From positions 19,973,104 through 20,037,103 of the forward strand of contig CM029128.1 of the NCBI GenBank assembly GCA_016859345.1: DNA of 64,000 nucleotides. Reading direction: 5' to 3'. The notes beneath the pieces are model-generated. The model worked only from the letters and a program-made list of their open reading frames with translations, did not search any database and had not been told where the DNA came from. Below are positions 23,873-36,566 of the stretch, in pieces; the first letter of the stretch is position 1, and every line of letters starts with the position of its first letter. Source of the stretch: Istiophorus platypterus. Taxonomy: Eukaryota > Chordata > Actinopteri > Istiophoriformes > Istiophoridae. Made by a program: the position numbers and the translations under genes.

Positions 23873-24604
23873 GACCGCCACCATTATGTACAATCTCTGG
23901 GTTTGGGATCCAAATGTTTCTGATTTCAGTGGCCCTCCAGGCAAAATTTTAAACCTGATAAACTGTTTGTTTATTGTTAGAGGGATGAAGGCCGCTCAGC
24001 TTCATACAGGATGGGAAATCAACACTGAGATCAAACCCAATACTTCTGATGTTGCCTGATTTCAAATTTAAAGCTGACTTCCTGACAGCCCTTATGGAAT
24101 ATGAGATAAATCCTTTTGGTCCTTTGAAACATGTTTAAAAAAAACAAACTTTTTTGCAGGAAAAAAAATCCTTTCAGTGCTTCTGTTGGTGTTTAATTTC
24201 CCAGTCCTGAATGTGAGACGGCACTTCTTTGAGAATATTGACTGTGGGCTCTACTCTCTTGTGTGAGAAACGGTTAAAACCAGGCTCAAGACCATGGAGA
24301 GACTGATGGTAATAAAACCAGGAACTCCATGTCCACCAGGAAACCCTCTTCCCTTCTCAAGATCGCTGCCTTTGATAAAGAAAGATCAAAAGCGGCCATT
24401 TAAAAAAAAAAGAGAGAGATGCCTGGTGGACACAGATATTTCAAGTACAAGTAGTCTCTGTATCGACTGATTTATTTAGCTGCTTCTCATCACACTTGGT
24501 CACTTCATCAAAATCCAGAGGCTGGTTCCCAAAACACTTATGAGTTAAAGTCCTTCCTTGTTTCCTTTCTCTGCAAAAATCATAAAACACTTTTTTCGGC
24601 GGTT

Positions 24605-24705
24605 GTTACCCAGTGGTAGAAGAAGCATTTATATAATTTACCTAAGTCAAAGTAGCGATACCAATATCAAAAATATTCCATTACATGTAAAGGTCTTGCA
24701 GTTTG
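24605..24705 (-). repeat. Reverse copy of ACTTTTACTT fish repeat
   Basis: AGTGGTAGAAGAAGCATTTA and ATTCCATTACATGTAAAGGT are the reverse complement of the family seen at 8120-8650. Confidence 0.55.
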
Positions 24706-24998
24706 ATTGGGTGAGTTTTCATAGTGATCCCTCATGATCCCCTGAGAGTTCGCCAATAAATTACTACACATTCTTTTTTATGATTCTTACTCTATCACAT
24801 GAGGATGCTAGATGGTCACATGTTCATTTCTGCCTTGTGACTGAGAAAAAAAATGAGACACTTGGAACTTTCTTCTGGAGGTTCTGGCTTTCAATGACAT
24901 GTGGAACAAGGACGGTCTCAGAGTGTTTTGGGAAGATGCATCTCAGCCCAGCTGAGGGGTTTGATGGAAGCTAACAACTGAGAGGTGGTGGGGTTTAC

Positions 24999-25164
24999 CA
25001 AGATCTTGACCTCTCAATAGCTTTCAGCTCCTTGTTGTCAGCGTCCTCCTTCTTGGGGTCCAGGGGCTTTGTGTCCTGGAGGAGGTTCTCGTCCCCCTCG
25101 TCCTCAGACTTGATCTCTGAGCTGACTGAGGAGGTGCTCTGGCCCTGAAGTCCTCCGGACAGAG
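24999..25164 (-). CDS. tcf4: tcf4 coding exon with alternative +RSRS donor
   Basis: This exon encodes (A)LSGGLQGQSTSSVSSEIKS, then EDEGDENLLQDTKPLDPKKE and DADNKELKAIERSRS. It matches the acidic segment just upstream of the TCF4 bHLH. The acceptor is cctcctgcag|CTC at 25164. Two GT donors 12 nt apart and in frame are visible: GAGAG|GTCAAG (exon end 25011, -RSRS form) and TCTTG|GTAAAC (exon end 24999, +RSRS form). Mammalian TCF4 is known to make exactly this B-/B+ choice. The long form would read ...IERSRSCNNDDED across the junction, where mammals have SSNNDDED; the short form reads ...IESNNDDED. Confidence 0.95.
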
Positions 25165-28100
25165 CTGCAGGAGGAGAAAGGAGAAGGAGGCTTAAAAAGG
25201 TGCACAAATATAAATGTAATATATGACCACTTGTTATCATGTGAGCTGTGTTCCACACTTTGGTCAAGTGAGGATACCTGAGCCAGCTGCACTGACTGAA
25301 AGAAGACTGTGAGATGTGATTTTTCAACTGTATCTCACAGAAAGCAGGTAAGTAGTATTTTGTTACAAATACAAAATGCTTTTATTCAGTTACTCTTCAT
25401 CCCTTCATGTGCAAGTTGCGGCCTAGAAATCATAGATGCAGACTTGTGGTAGGGGTGTTGCTAAGTTGAAACCAAGACAGAATAGTGATAAAAAAATACA
25501 TATGTAATTTGTAATTTCACTTAAATAATCTTTATTTGTTAATTTTATGTCTCATTAACTGTCAAGCTTTCCTCAGCTTTCTTAATTTTTTTTCTTGTTT
25601 TTTTTGAGCGTTTTTACTTATCTAAACTGAGGGTGTAAAGGTGTTGGTATATGTCATCAGAACTGTTTAGCCAATTGTCAAACAGCTTAAAAAACCCTCT
25701 CCTCAAACCTTTTCCATGTCGGATTAGAGGGGCCGGTCTCCAAGTAGCTTTAATTGCCTACACTTTACAAAACTTTTCCATACAGTAGCTGAGGAAAATC
25801 AAAAAACACACGTATGAGTCTTTTTTCTTTCTTGGAACCAACTGACAAACGATCTATTCTGTCATCTACCTTTGAGGACTTGCTAGGATCACTACAGCAG
25901 AGGAGTCCCAGAACACGATAGCTTTGAGAAAATCTGAAGCTTTCACTTCCAAGAATAAACATACAAAGCAAGCTGACAATTAAATGGGATAGTGGTGGAT
26001 GTGCAGGTTGGAATTTCCTATTCTGGTTTGATTTAAAAGGAGCAGGTTCAGAAATGGAGGATGGAAAAGTACCTTAATCAATTGGTTTAATAATATGTGG
26101 ACATTATGTTGCAAATGTTAACTAATTATGTGCAGCCGTGTGGAAAAACAATAGTTGTAAATCTAAGTCAGAGATTTTTTTGAATTTCTGACAGCAGCAA
26201 CTCCCATCTTGTGTAAGAAACTAGACATGTCAGCAAACTGGTGGCAAAGATGTGGCTGCATCATCAGATTAAGTTACATCTATATAAAATCCATTAGTAA
26301 CACTACTACACTTGATTGTAAAGAAGCTAGACACTTTTTGGTATGTATCTGATTTACTTGTAAAAAAAACCCCAAACAAACAAACCCCCCCCAGCAAATT
26401 CAGGCTAGAGATAAAAACGGAATGCTCCATGGTCAGAATATGTTATTCCCCATTCTACCAACATAATGCCAACAAGGCTAATTCTCAAGTTGACCTCCAA
26501 GATGGCGGCATGGAGGGTTGTGGTGCAAATGTAAAGCTTGTGTACCCGCTGTCTGCTTCTCTCCTCGGGGCTGAACAGTGCAGTCTTTATTTGACGTCTG
26601 TTTGGATCCGTCACTGGGATGCTGCCAACATCTCAGTCAACACAAACACACACTCACACACACACACAAACACACATGCACACGCGCACACACGCACATA
26701 TCTGTCGGCCATTTTGGATCTCCATTTGTCTGAGTGGAGGCATTTTGTGTGCAGCTTTGAATGATGGCCCCTGTTTGGTTTGTGTGTGTGTTTGCGTGCG
26801 TGTCTCTTTCCATACAACCGCTGTTTGTGCTTGTGCATAAATTGCTGCGTTTGAATAGACCTAAAACTGTGGAAAGTGACTTTTCAGTTTCTTTTCTGGC
26901 CCGTCTTTTACTCACTTTCCTCCCTCAGTTTCTAAACGTCCCCCACGGTGCTTCCTGGCTTTCTCCGTCGCTGTGTCCCAGTGCCAGATTACATGCAACT
27001 CTACGCATGTTTTAACTCAGAGATGTGTTCAAATTGGAAAAGCGGTAAAATTAACAAACCCAAAGAGGTTAAAAGCCGAAAACAGTTTTGGTTACTTCAT
27101 AAGAGACTCTGGTCAGAAGCATTTTTTCTGTGCCCTTACAACTGGTTTCAGGTGGGCAGGTTTCAATTGGAAAAAAAGTGACTTTTGTTAACCAATCAGG
27201 ATTTAGCAACAAATGAATCAGAACTGGACAACTCTTGGAGCGTTGTTGGTCACCGTCGATCCAAATTACAGGAACATCACATACACAGTCTAGGTCAAGC
27301 AGATTAGCTAAATTTTTAAAGAGTTAGAACTGATCAATAATACATAAAGATGTGTTTTGACTTCGTCATTTATGCAGTCATTAATATCTTTTGTTATGGA
27401 GAACAAAAAAAAAAACAACAAAAAACTGAAGCCAAATTTTCACAGGCTTTAAAATATTTTGCACAATGACAAATGACATGTAAAAGCAATCTAAACACAT
27501 TATACTATCTAAATAATACAAATGTTTACTGTTCATAATTGTTTTAAAATTGAGAGAGCTTAGGAAATCACAGCTCTGCCAATGTATTAGCTTTTGCTGC
27601 CAACATCATTTCAATATCCTTTATTTACAGCCTACACACACCCTGATGTGTGTGAGTGTGTGCGTTAGGAGTTATGAGGAACAACTTCTTCTGGCTGAGT
27701 GTGAGTGTGTGCTCCTTTCTCTCTCACCTCATTACACACTTGGCTGTAGTTGCTGCTGGCTGAACTTTGCTGCCAGCAGACTCATTTTCAGCCTTTAAAA
27801 ACGCGCTCAGGGCTAATTTGCTCCACGGAGCGCTCATATACACTTCCGCTCCTCTAAATCCATATCACACACTCTGTATGTTTATTTACCCTCCTCGTGG
27901 AGTTTTTAATCGCACGGGCAGTGAAGTTGAGGCTTGCCAGCTGAGATCTGACTCTCCGTGTTTTTCAATTTTTTGATATTCACTCTGGGATAGTTTCCAC
28001 TTCTTCAATGATTTCCTTTTTTTATCATTTCATTTCTTGCTACTTTTCTGTTTCTTTCCTTTCCCTTCTCTGTTCCCTTCTTGTTCTCTTCTCTTTTTCT

Positions 28101-28934
28101 GTATCTTCTTCACTTTCCTTCTCTTCTTTTCATCTGGTCTTTCCTCTACATCTTGTGTCTCATCTGTAACTCATCTGTCTTACTTCATCCCTTTCTATAT
28201 TGTTTTTGTTTTCATCTTCTTAATTACTGCCTTTCCAACACATCTTCTTTTTTGTATTTTTGATCTTTTCTTCTTCTTTCTCTTCCCTTTTTGATGTATT
28301 TTTTCATATGCTCTTGTTTTGTTCATCTTTTTCTTCATTCTTTGTCAACTTTCTTTTTCTTGCTCTTCCCTTCCAGCTTTGTCCTTCTTGATATTAATTT
28401 CCTCCTCCTTTACTTAATTTTGAGTACTTCCGTCTATGTGATCTCTATGTTGTTCTGAGCTATTTTACTGTTGTTTCTGTCCTTTTCATGCACCTTGTTG
28501 TCCTTATTCTCCCCCCTACTATCAACAAAAACAACAACAACAACAACAAAAACAATGCAGCATAGAAATGCTTGTATTTGTGTGTGTGCACAAGTGTATG
28601 ATGGGATACCAGTGGGATGCCTGTGCCTTCATGGAAACACATACACCAATGAACAAAAACAACAGATGCAAATACAGTTTGTCCATTACTGAGACTTTGA
28701 CTGTGTCTGTCTTTCTCTGGACAATGAATACAAATTCTGGTACAAAGTGAAGACACACTCGTGACTAGGTGATTCTTGTTGTCTGCATACGAAGTAACTA
28801 ATAATATTAGAAGAAATATTCCTTGCAGGATACTCCTCCTGATTTTTTTCCCATTAATTCTGGGGTTTGGGGACAGTGTGGGTTGCTCGGTGTATCTACG
28901 TGGGTGGGGTTTGTCAGAGCATTTCGTGACTTAC
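25165..28934 (-). other. tcf4 intron upstream of RSRS exon
   Basis: It holds CA/TG tracts at 26641-26699, a possible conserved noncoding block at about 27750-27985, and a pyrimidine-rich tract at 27995-28400. No other coding sequence was recognised. Confidence 0.65.
27995..28400. repeat. Polypyrimidine-rich tract
   Basis: About 400 bp of CTT/TTC/CCTT-rich plus-strand sequence with few purines, intronic in tcf4. The transcript would be purine-rich here. Confidence 0.8.
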
Positions 28935-29073
28935 CGCGGTAGGGGTCTGGCTGGCTGAGGTCTGGCGAAGTGGCCGACTGAACAGGCAGCTGAGGCACCG
29001 GCACCTGACCTGCCATTGAGTGTCCGCCACGCAAACCGCCAACGCCGCCGCCGTCTTCTCTGTGAGAGCCCAC
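28935..29073 (-). CDS. tcf4: tcf4 coding exon (VGSHRED...QVPVPQLPVQS exon)
   Basis: This exon encodes VGSHREDGGGVGGLRGGHSM, then AGQVPVPQLPVQSATSPDLS and QPDPYR plus one base. The QVPVPQLPVQSATSPDL core matches TCF4 exactly; the Gly-rich part replaces the mammalian GVALRGSHSLLP region. The acceptor is tgttttccag|GTG at 29073. The donor is CGCG|GTAAGT, a strong site, with the last exon base at 28935, phase 1. Confidence 0.96.
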
Positions 29074-30698
29074 CTGGAAAACAGAGGGTAGCAAAACAAA
29101 GACATGAGAGAGGCTGTCATGTGAACAAACAGCTGCTCTGATTCAGTCTGCCGTTGAAAGTGTGAAACACAACAGGACTTAAATTTCCACATTTAGTCTG
29201 AACCTGTTTCAGGGCTGAAGTGATGGTCTGAGGCTGGTTTGGGCTTCTAAACTCTCTCAGGCTTGTTGGTTGGTTGTGTTTAATATTCCTGTTTTTATTA
29301 TTTTGATGGCATTCACATTTAGTTATTTTTTAAATGAGAGTTCATGAAAAAATGGGAGGATATAGTGCTTTGGTTGGGGCTTAATTCATGCAGGCACTAA
29401 TCTAACTGTGGCGCTTTAGTCAGTATTTACAGCAGTAGTTCACTGATTTAGTAAAAACAAAAAACAACTACAGTGTATCTTCATGTAATGAAGGAATATG
29501 AAGGGGAGCTACATTTATGCACTTCAATTTTTTTATATATTATATATTATGTTTTATATATTATATTATTTGAAAATGGTTTTTGTTATCTAACCTGATA
29601 GAATTTTCTTAGAACTTGTTACAGTTTTATTATCTTTGCAAATAAAAATTGTAAAGCCCTCTTAGAAAAAAATTGTTCCATATACTGCAAATCCAAAATT
29701 AACTTGACTGGGCTCAAATTCTTTTCTTGGCAGTGGCATATTCTTTCAGAAAATATTTTATTGATCACATAATTAGTCAAAGTATTTAAATTATTAAACA
29801 TTTATTGATGTATCTTGGTTTTGTGAAATATTGTGTGAGTGAACTATTGCTAATACTGTACAGTATTTATTTTTCTAGATGTTAATATAGTTTATGCCAC
29901 CCTTCAGTCGATATAGTACTATATGACTAGAACTCTGTATTACTACATTTATTTTTGTGTAATTGAGAGGATAAAAAATGTCTGTATTCAACATAATGGA
30001 AAAAAAAACCATAACATTGTAAAATTATATGTGTTATATTTTCTTTCTTTCTTTCTTTCTCCTCCAGATATTGTAGTTTTGTCTTTGGCCTGTTGAGGGC
30101 ATCCTCTACCTTTCTAAGCTCTATTCTACTGAAGATCTCCATCTGTCCTCCTCTCTCTCTATCTTGCTTTCCCTCTCCCTCTCTATCTCTCTCTCTCACT
30201 CTCACACACAGACGCACACAAACAACATACACACTCCCATATACACCATTCCTCGATGTGTTTTTTTTCTCCATTTCATCCTATACAGTAGAGCTCAGGT
30301 AGGCAAACTGTGCTCTGCTCCACCAGACTCCCTGTGTTCGCCTGTATGTGTGTGTGTGTGAGTGCATTCATATGTGTGGGTCCCAGTCTGAGTTCATATC
30401 TGCATGTCTGACATGTATATTTAAGGTTTTTTTTTTTAACTTGTATGTGTCTCCTTATTCTTCATGTGTTTTTTTTCAATGAATACAGTAGGGTGCATGT
30501 GCTTCGCTGAATCCTATCCATCTGTCTGACACACACATACACACACACATGCACACGCACGCACACACACACATAGACAAGCACAACAACTGACAATTAT
30601 CTTAATGCCCATATGTTTAATTGTGGGATTTCTAATTCCCAGAGCACCGAGCAGCTTCCAGCAGGGACTCACTGTTTTGGCATGAGATGGGCTTGCTT

Positions 30699-30704
30699 TA
30701 TGTG

Positions 30705-30739
<35 letters not shown>

Positions 30740-30752
30740 GTGCGTGTGTGTA
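30699..30752. repeat. (TG)n microsatellite
   Basis: TG dinucleotide run with a few interruptions, intronic. Confidence 0.95.
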
Positions 30753-31689
30753 TTTGTGTGTGATGTCAGCTTTCTTATTGCATCCTGTGGTTCAGGATAG
30801 TCTCTCTCTCTCACCCTCCTTCTCCTGAGCTTTGTTTTACTTGCAGGACAGTTGCTCCATATGAATGACGATCGATGTTTAGATCTTAATAGAGTGAACA
30901 GTTACATGGTTTATAAACACTGTGTCAAAGTTCTGAACAATAGTAAGCTGAACAGCAGTGGGGACACAGTGTGGTTGGTCTTTAATAATGCAATAATTGG
31001 AATGAATTGCCATTTAATTTTCAATTCATTATTCAGCCTGACGTTGTGCTAATGTTAGCTGTTTTCTGTTTAGGGGTTATTTTGCTCTGACCAATTAGCA
31101 GCGATTGACGTATCTATTCAGGTGATGTGATTCAGTTTGGTTGGTTGCTAGCAGAGCATAAATCAATGTTTGTCACATTGATCAAATAACTGTTAATTTT
31201 AAAAGTTATCATTTCATTAGAATCACCTGTACCATATAATCTACTCTATATTTCTGGCTGCGGCACAGCAAGATGATCGGTACATATTCAACGAGCACTG
31301 CACAGATTTAGCATTTAACATTCTCTAGGATTGTTCGACTCATGATATACTGTTGAAAAAAGTGTTAAAATCATTGCAGAACATGTGATATTTTGTTTTG
31401 TTTTTTTTAGATCACAAATCTTTCTTCCCTGTCGAACCTGGGGCCCACATTACCCAAAAGATAATTTACTGTCAATAGTTTAGTGACAGATTTAGGATTT
31501 TTCAAGGTAGAAGCGGCTATCTAGCCTCGAGCCTCGAGCCTCAGGCAGAGGTGAGCAAGTGGGCTGCAGACATTTGGTGAGCTCACTTCTTTCTGACTCC
31601 ACAGCTCAAGATTGTTTTTACTTTTCAAACTTGTAGTCTTCAGCCCCAACTGACTCAAGTAACATCATTTAAAGCGATGTTTTAGACTT

Positions 31690-31800
31690 CACACAGCTCC
31701 CTCTAGAGGCACAAAAGGCTTCATACAACTTTTTCATATATGCAGTTGGACTCCCCAACACCTGGAAACAGACTTTGATGTGTAAAATCGTTGGTTCACA
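31690..31800 (+). repeat. Dispersed repeat copy, related to 23455-23560
   Basis: It shares ordered blocks with the copy at 23455-23560, including an AAACAGACTTTGATGTGTAAAATC-like segment near 31766-31789. Confidence 0.55.
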
Positions 31801-33415
31801 CCTAAAAAGCTAATTATTGGCTCAATTGCTTTTCCAGCTTGGGGAAAAAAAACTTTGAGCCACAAGACCATCTGAATAAAACTACCTGGCCCAGGGTGTT
31901 TTCATTTAGTCTCAAGTAATTTAATTATGTACAACTTTTTTTCAGAATTTTCCACCATAATTATACTAGAGTTTTAACAAACAGAAAAAGTCAAAATAGG
32001 GCAACGAGATCAGCTAGTATAGAACCTGCCTTAGTTGATATGTGTGCAAATTCCCTAACAAATTTGGAATTAATCACATTACTAAAACCAATTGAGAGAC
32101 ACTGAGCCTGGGAATTTTTGGGCCCATGGGGGTCTAAGGTTCCTCGATTTCATAATCAGCCTTGAAAGGATAGAAATATATCTCACGGTTTGAGGGTAAA
32201 AGAAAAGAGTGTATTGTTTTTTAGACATTAGAAAATAATTTCAGGATTTTTAATTCAACAGAAGGCTAAAACTAAGGTGTGTTACGAAGCAGATTATAAC
32301 AGGTCAAATCAAAAAAGGGGGCAGCTTTTTTAGTTTTTTGTCGGGCAGGAAAAACTGGTGGTTTGTAAAAGTAGATGAAACGAGATGGAAAAAGGGATGG
32401 TCAAGATGTTAACAGTCTGTTTTGTCTGTTTTCTGTGTGGACTTTAAAATGTAAATGATTTATCCAAAGTTGATGTTACTGCGATATAAAACCATCACTA
32501 TTCTAGATGGGAAGTTAATGTTTATTGTCGGTTTGAGATGACATGTGTTCATGTTTTTTTATATGTCAGATTTATATGTCAGCTTATTTTCGAATGTCAT
32601 ATATAATGTGATCCTCACTGTTTGTGTTTTTAAATGTAATGTATGATAACCATAGCATGGATAAAGTTGTTTTGAACATCAAATCCCTCTGTCTGTCTGT
32701 TAATCCAGCTGGCTGACAGTGGGTCTCGCCCAACACATGCTCTCGCTCCATGCAAATATCACAAAATGTCGACCTGTTTGTCAGCAGGCATGTGTGTGTC
32801 TTCGTGTGTGTTTGCATGTGCGTTTCGAACTAAGCGTCCTCAGTCTATCTGTCCATACTTCTGTTCACCCCCTTATCTATTATTTGCCTCTTGTCTTTCT
32901 TTATGTTTTTTCTTTCTCCTTCTGCCTTTCATCAACGCCTGGATTCCCAAATGTAAAATGGCAGCAGAGAGGGAGACAGAGAGGGTGGTGTACATTTTTA
33001 ATGGAGGGCTTTTATATTTTAACGAGCCTTCCTTCTCTCTTCCTTAATTTAGTTCAATGAGTAGCGAAGATGGGGAGACAGACGGAGAAGAAAAATATAA
33101 ATAAATTACACAGAAACTGATTTTTGCCGATGTGGCTCAAATATTTGCCATGATTAACTGCCACACCCATGTACCCACCGCCCCATGGGTTCAAGGCATC
33201 CAATGGGACGTCAGATAAACTTAATTTTGAAGCCAATAACAACACAGAGGCATCACTGAAATGCTTTGATTTTACTGTAAACCATCAAAAGTAGGTTTTT
33301 TTTTAGCTATGGCCATGAAATTAAGTTGAAAACCCACAAAAAAAGTGGACCTTGAGTTATGATTATTTTGTCAGTGTTCACATTTGTTTTGGTTTTTTCT
33401 GATTTTTGTCAGAGC

Positions 33416-33577
33416 TGCATTCAAGGACACTCTAACATCTGTGATTTGAGAGGGAAAAAAGGACACATGGTTTCTGTGGAAAAGATAAAGTAAATATTGT
33501 TTTTTCTCTTGCCTTAAAAATGTTGCTGTTCAGCAGCCAGCTCTCAAAACTCAGATGTCAGAGTGTCCTTGAATGCA
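33416..33577. mobile_element. MITE-like element, copy 1
   Basis: The terminal inverted repeats are TGCATTCAAGGACACTCTAA (33416-) with CATCTG continuing, and CAGATGTCAGAGTGTCCTTG with AATGCA (33552-33577). They match at 25 of 26 positions. The length is about 162 bp with no coding capacity. The superfamily is uncertain (hAT-like is possible). Confidence 0.65.
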
Positions 33578-33670
33578 CCAACAGGGAGTTTTCAAAGCAG
33601 TGCTGCTCTCAACTGTTTTACTGTGCAACACATAACAAAACAAAAAGTGTTGAAAACTGTCCTCTTTGGA

Positions 33671-33842
33671 GCATTCAAGGACCCTTCAACATCTGACAGC
33701 TGGTTGCTGATGACCACAATGACCATACACATGATTCTTTTCACAACGTCTTGTGAGCTTCTGCTTGTCAGACATACACTAGTTCATCACCGTGCTTCTG
33801 CAATCAGCATAAAAATTGTGGATGTCAGAGTTTTATGAATGC
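33671..33842. mobile_element. MITE-like element, copy 2
   Basis: A diverged relative of copy 1: the left end is GCATTCAAGGACCCTTCAAC with ATC (33671-33693), the right end is GATGTCAGAGTTTTATGAAT with GC (33821-33842). Both copies are followed by CACCA(A/C)CAGGGAG. The internal sequence differs. Confidence 0.55.
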
Positions 33843-34242
33843 ACCACCAGGGAGCATTTTTCGGTTCATTGTCATGTTAATGTACAGTGACAAAAGAAAA
33901 TTAATATGGATATATTGACTGTTATGTGTTTCATATCTCTGTGATTTGGTTTCAGTAGAAATGGAATGAAACCAGTTGCTGCCTTAAAGGAGGTAAACCA
34001 CTTTTAAACAATGGATGATTTGGATGCAGTGGTGTATTTGTAGTAAAGCAAATAAAAAATGAAGATTAGTTTTCATCTGTAGAGCAACTAGTCAGGTCTT
34101 GACACACACCAAAGGAACTCTGGACCAACATAAAAAAAAGTTCTGCTGAGTAACACATTTTGTTGAACATGCTACTCACTCTATCACTTGCAAAAATGCT
34201 TGAGTAAATAAAGTTGGTCCAGAGCTGAGGGTTTTGTTTTTT

Positions 34243-34276
34243 CGTGTGTGTGTGTATGTGTGTGTGTGTGTGTGTT

Positions 34277-34339
<63 letters not shown>

Positions 34340-34378
34340 TTGCGTGTGTGTGTGTGTGTGTGTGAATGTGTTTGTGTC
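34243..34378. repeat. (TG)n compound microsatellite
   Basis: Roughly 135 bp of TG repeats with TTTG and ATG interruptions. Confidence 0.97.
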
Positions 34379-34997
34379 CCCATTTCAGTACCTTAGTTTG
34401 GGGAATATAAAGATGTTTATGCCAGAGTCCTAAATGCATGATGCTTAAATAAAACAGGGTTTAAAGTTAGAAACACTGGCTTGTTTAGATTGTTTACACC
34501 TTTTTTATAACCAATGAGAAAATTAAGAGAAAATTCTGACCAAGCATTTGACGCCAACTTTGGAAACTGCTGTAGCTTGATTCTATACATGTAGGTAGAG
34601 AATTACAGCATACATAAGAATCCCAAATAACAAGTACTTACATATTTTGATTATCCATCACTATAAATGTTTATTAGCAGATTCTAACACCATTCTCTAC
34701 TATTTCCATTCTTTTATAAGATATTTTCTTCTCTGTTAGGATGGCAGAGACGTGTATAAATTCCATTTGAATAAAGCAGATAAAAAATAAAAAGAAAGAG
34801 CAAGAGGACGAGATAGAGGAGGAGGTAGAGGAGTAGCTGTCATCTGCAATGTTGTTGATCAGTGCAAAATGTGTTCATTTAAAATGTGTGTTTGTGTGTG
34901 AGTGCACTGATTACACAGGAAGAAGAGAAAGACGAGAATTTCTGGGTCAAGAGATGACACAAACACAGACACAGAGACAGACAGACAGTCACACAGA

Positions 34998-35096
34998 CAC
35001 ACACACACGCGCACACGCACACACACGCACACACACGCACACACGCACACACACACACACACAAGCACACACACACATACACACACACACACACAG
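34998..35096. repeat. (CA)n compound microsatellite
   Basis: CA repeats interrupted by CG-containing ACGCAC units, about 100 bp. It lies 620 bp from the TG array at 34243-34378, to which it is complementary. Confidence 0.97.
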
Positions 35097-35554
35097 ACTT
35101 TCTCTGTCGTGCGCTCTAACACATACAAACACACACACACAAACACAGATTTTTCATGCAGTTGTAAACAGTAGGGACAAGTCTCTGTGTCTCTCTGAGA
35201 AAAGAAAAATAAACTCTGTCAATTTACTAACTGCAAATTGTAATATTTCACCCTATATTAGGTGGATTTCTGCAATTTCCATTTGTCGTTTTCGATTATT
35301 GTCGCAGTATGAAAGAAACACACCTCTGCAAAAAGGAAAAATTCAAGGCGGAGAGGGAGAGAGAGGAAGAACATGAAACAAGTCCACTTTGAAATCTCAT
35401 CAAAAAAAACATATTGCTCAATTTCATTACTCTACAGAGCAGATTCAGGATTCTGCTACATGCTACATAGAGAAGAAGTCAGAATATTTAAATGTAAACC
35501 TTGTCCAGGCAGTGACGGTAGAATAAAGGTCTGCGGGTTGTCAGTGGGTTGTTA

Positions 35555-35640
35555 AACTATCAAAGATGCATCCTCCAGGAATGTCATCAGAAAATTTCAT
35601 GTCAACCTTGCCAATAATTTTGGTATTTCTTGTGTAAAAC
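35555..35640 (+). repeat. Dispersed fish repeat relic
   Basis: GCATCCTCCAGGAATGTCAT, AAATTTCATGTCAACC and the following blocks match the family at 310-465 and 1843-2035. Confidence 0.45.
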
Positions 35641-36497
35641 CATCATAAATCTTCCTCTGGTGAGGAGAGATATTCAAACAAACTCTCCATCGTCTAAGCA
35701 TATAGGTTGTTCTTTCCTACCCTCTGACATGTCCCATAGGAGCGGCTCCTGAAATAGCGCCCCGGTGACGGCAGGCATGCCCGCCGTTTGTCGTCATGGT
35801 AACATTAATAAACATACGGTGAAGGTTTTGGAACAGTCATGGATAAAAGAAGCAACGTGGACTATCGGTTTCAAACAGGAAACAAACACCAGTCTCCCGT
35901 GTGAAACTCCTGTGTTTTTTGTCGATCCATCCATCCAACCCACCTTCCTCCCAATTTAGACTTTTATACAATGCTCTTTATACGTCAGCTGACCTCGTCC
36001 TTTGCTTCTGTCACAATTACTACGGCCACTAACAGTTACCTGATGATAAAACGTAACTATTGGTCGTAATATGCTGCTGGTACAGACAAACCGTGGGCTT
36101 GTTTTTTTACAGGACAACAGCCAGAATCTTATCCTCTGACACTGGAGGAGTTGGCAGTTTTTAGGTTAAATAGATTAGCTTTGGCCTCAAAATGTGAACA
36201 ATTCAAGAAAACTCATGCAAAGACTAACAAAAGTAGACTGGTGATCAAAGATTACATTGTAGGACGTTTTTTGTAACTATGAGGTGAGTGAAAGTCATAA
36301 TTACATGGAAATCTCCCAGTTTTGTTTTCTGTGGCAAATGCAGGGCTAATGTGAAACATTGTACATTGCATATTTAAACTGGAGACTACACTGGTCTGAC
36401 TTTACTACACACACACAGTGGAACAGTCTCCAGACTGTACAGTCTCTCCTCTGTGCAAACTGAACACTTGACAGAAAGCACCTGCTGCAGCAACGTC

Positions 36498-36503
36498 AAC
36501 ACA

Positions 36504-36563
<60 letters not shown>
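36498..36563. repeat. (CA)n microsatellite
   Basis: A CA run of over 30 units followed by a short (GA)n run at 36570-36586. Confidence 0.97.

Positions 36564-36566
<3 letters not shown>

Larger units (their letters stand above)
22258..24998 (-). other. tcf4 intron between RSRS and bHLH exons
   Basis: It contains a (CAT)n trinucleotide tract (23780-23872), a dispersed repeat (23455-23560) and a reverse copy of the ACTTTTACTT repeat (24605-24705). No other coding sequence was recognised. Confidence 0.7.

Noticed and set aside
23630..23944. Poly-Met / poly-His frames
   Set aside because: They come from the (CAT)n trinucleotide tract in an intron.
26312..26764. 150-codon plus-strand frame
   Set aside because: It ends in a CA-repeat HTHT segment and has no recognisable domain; it is within a tcf4 intron.
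34066..35376. Frames encoding long His-Thr or Val-Cys runs
   Set aside because: They are translations of (CA)n/(TG)n arrays. The same applies at 1239-1574, 36453, 39275, 41728, 51399, 54236, 58125 and 61455.
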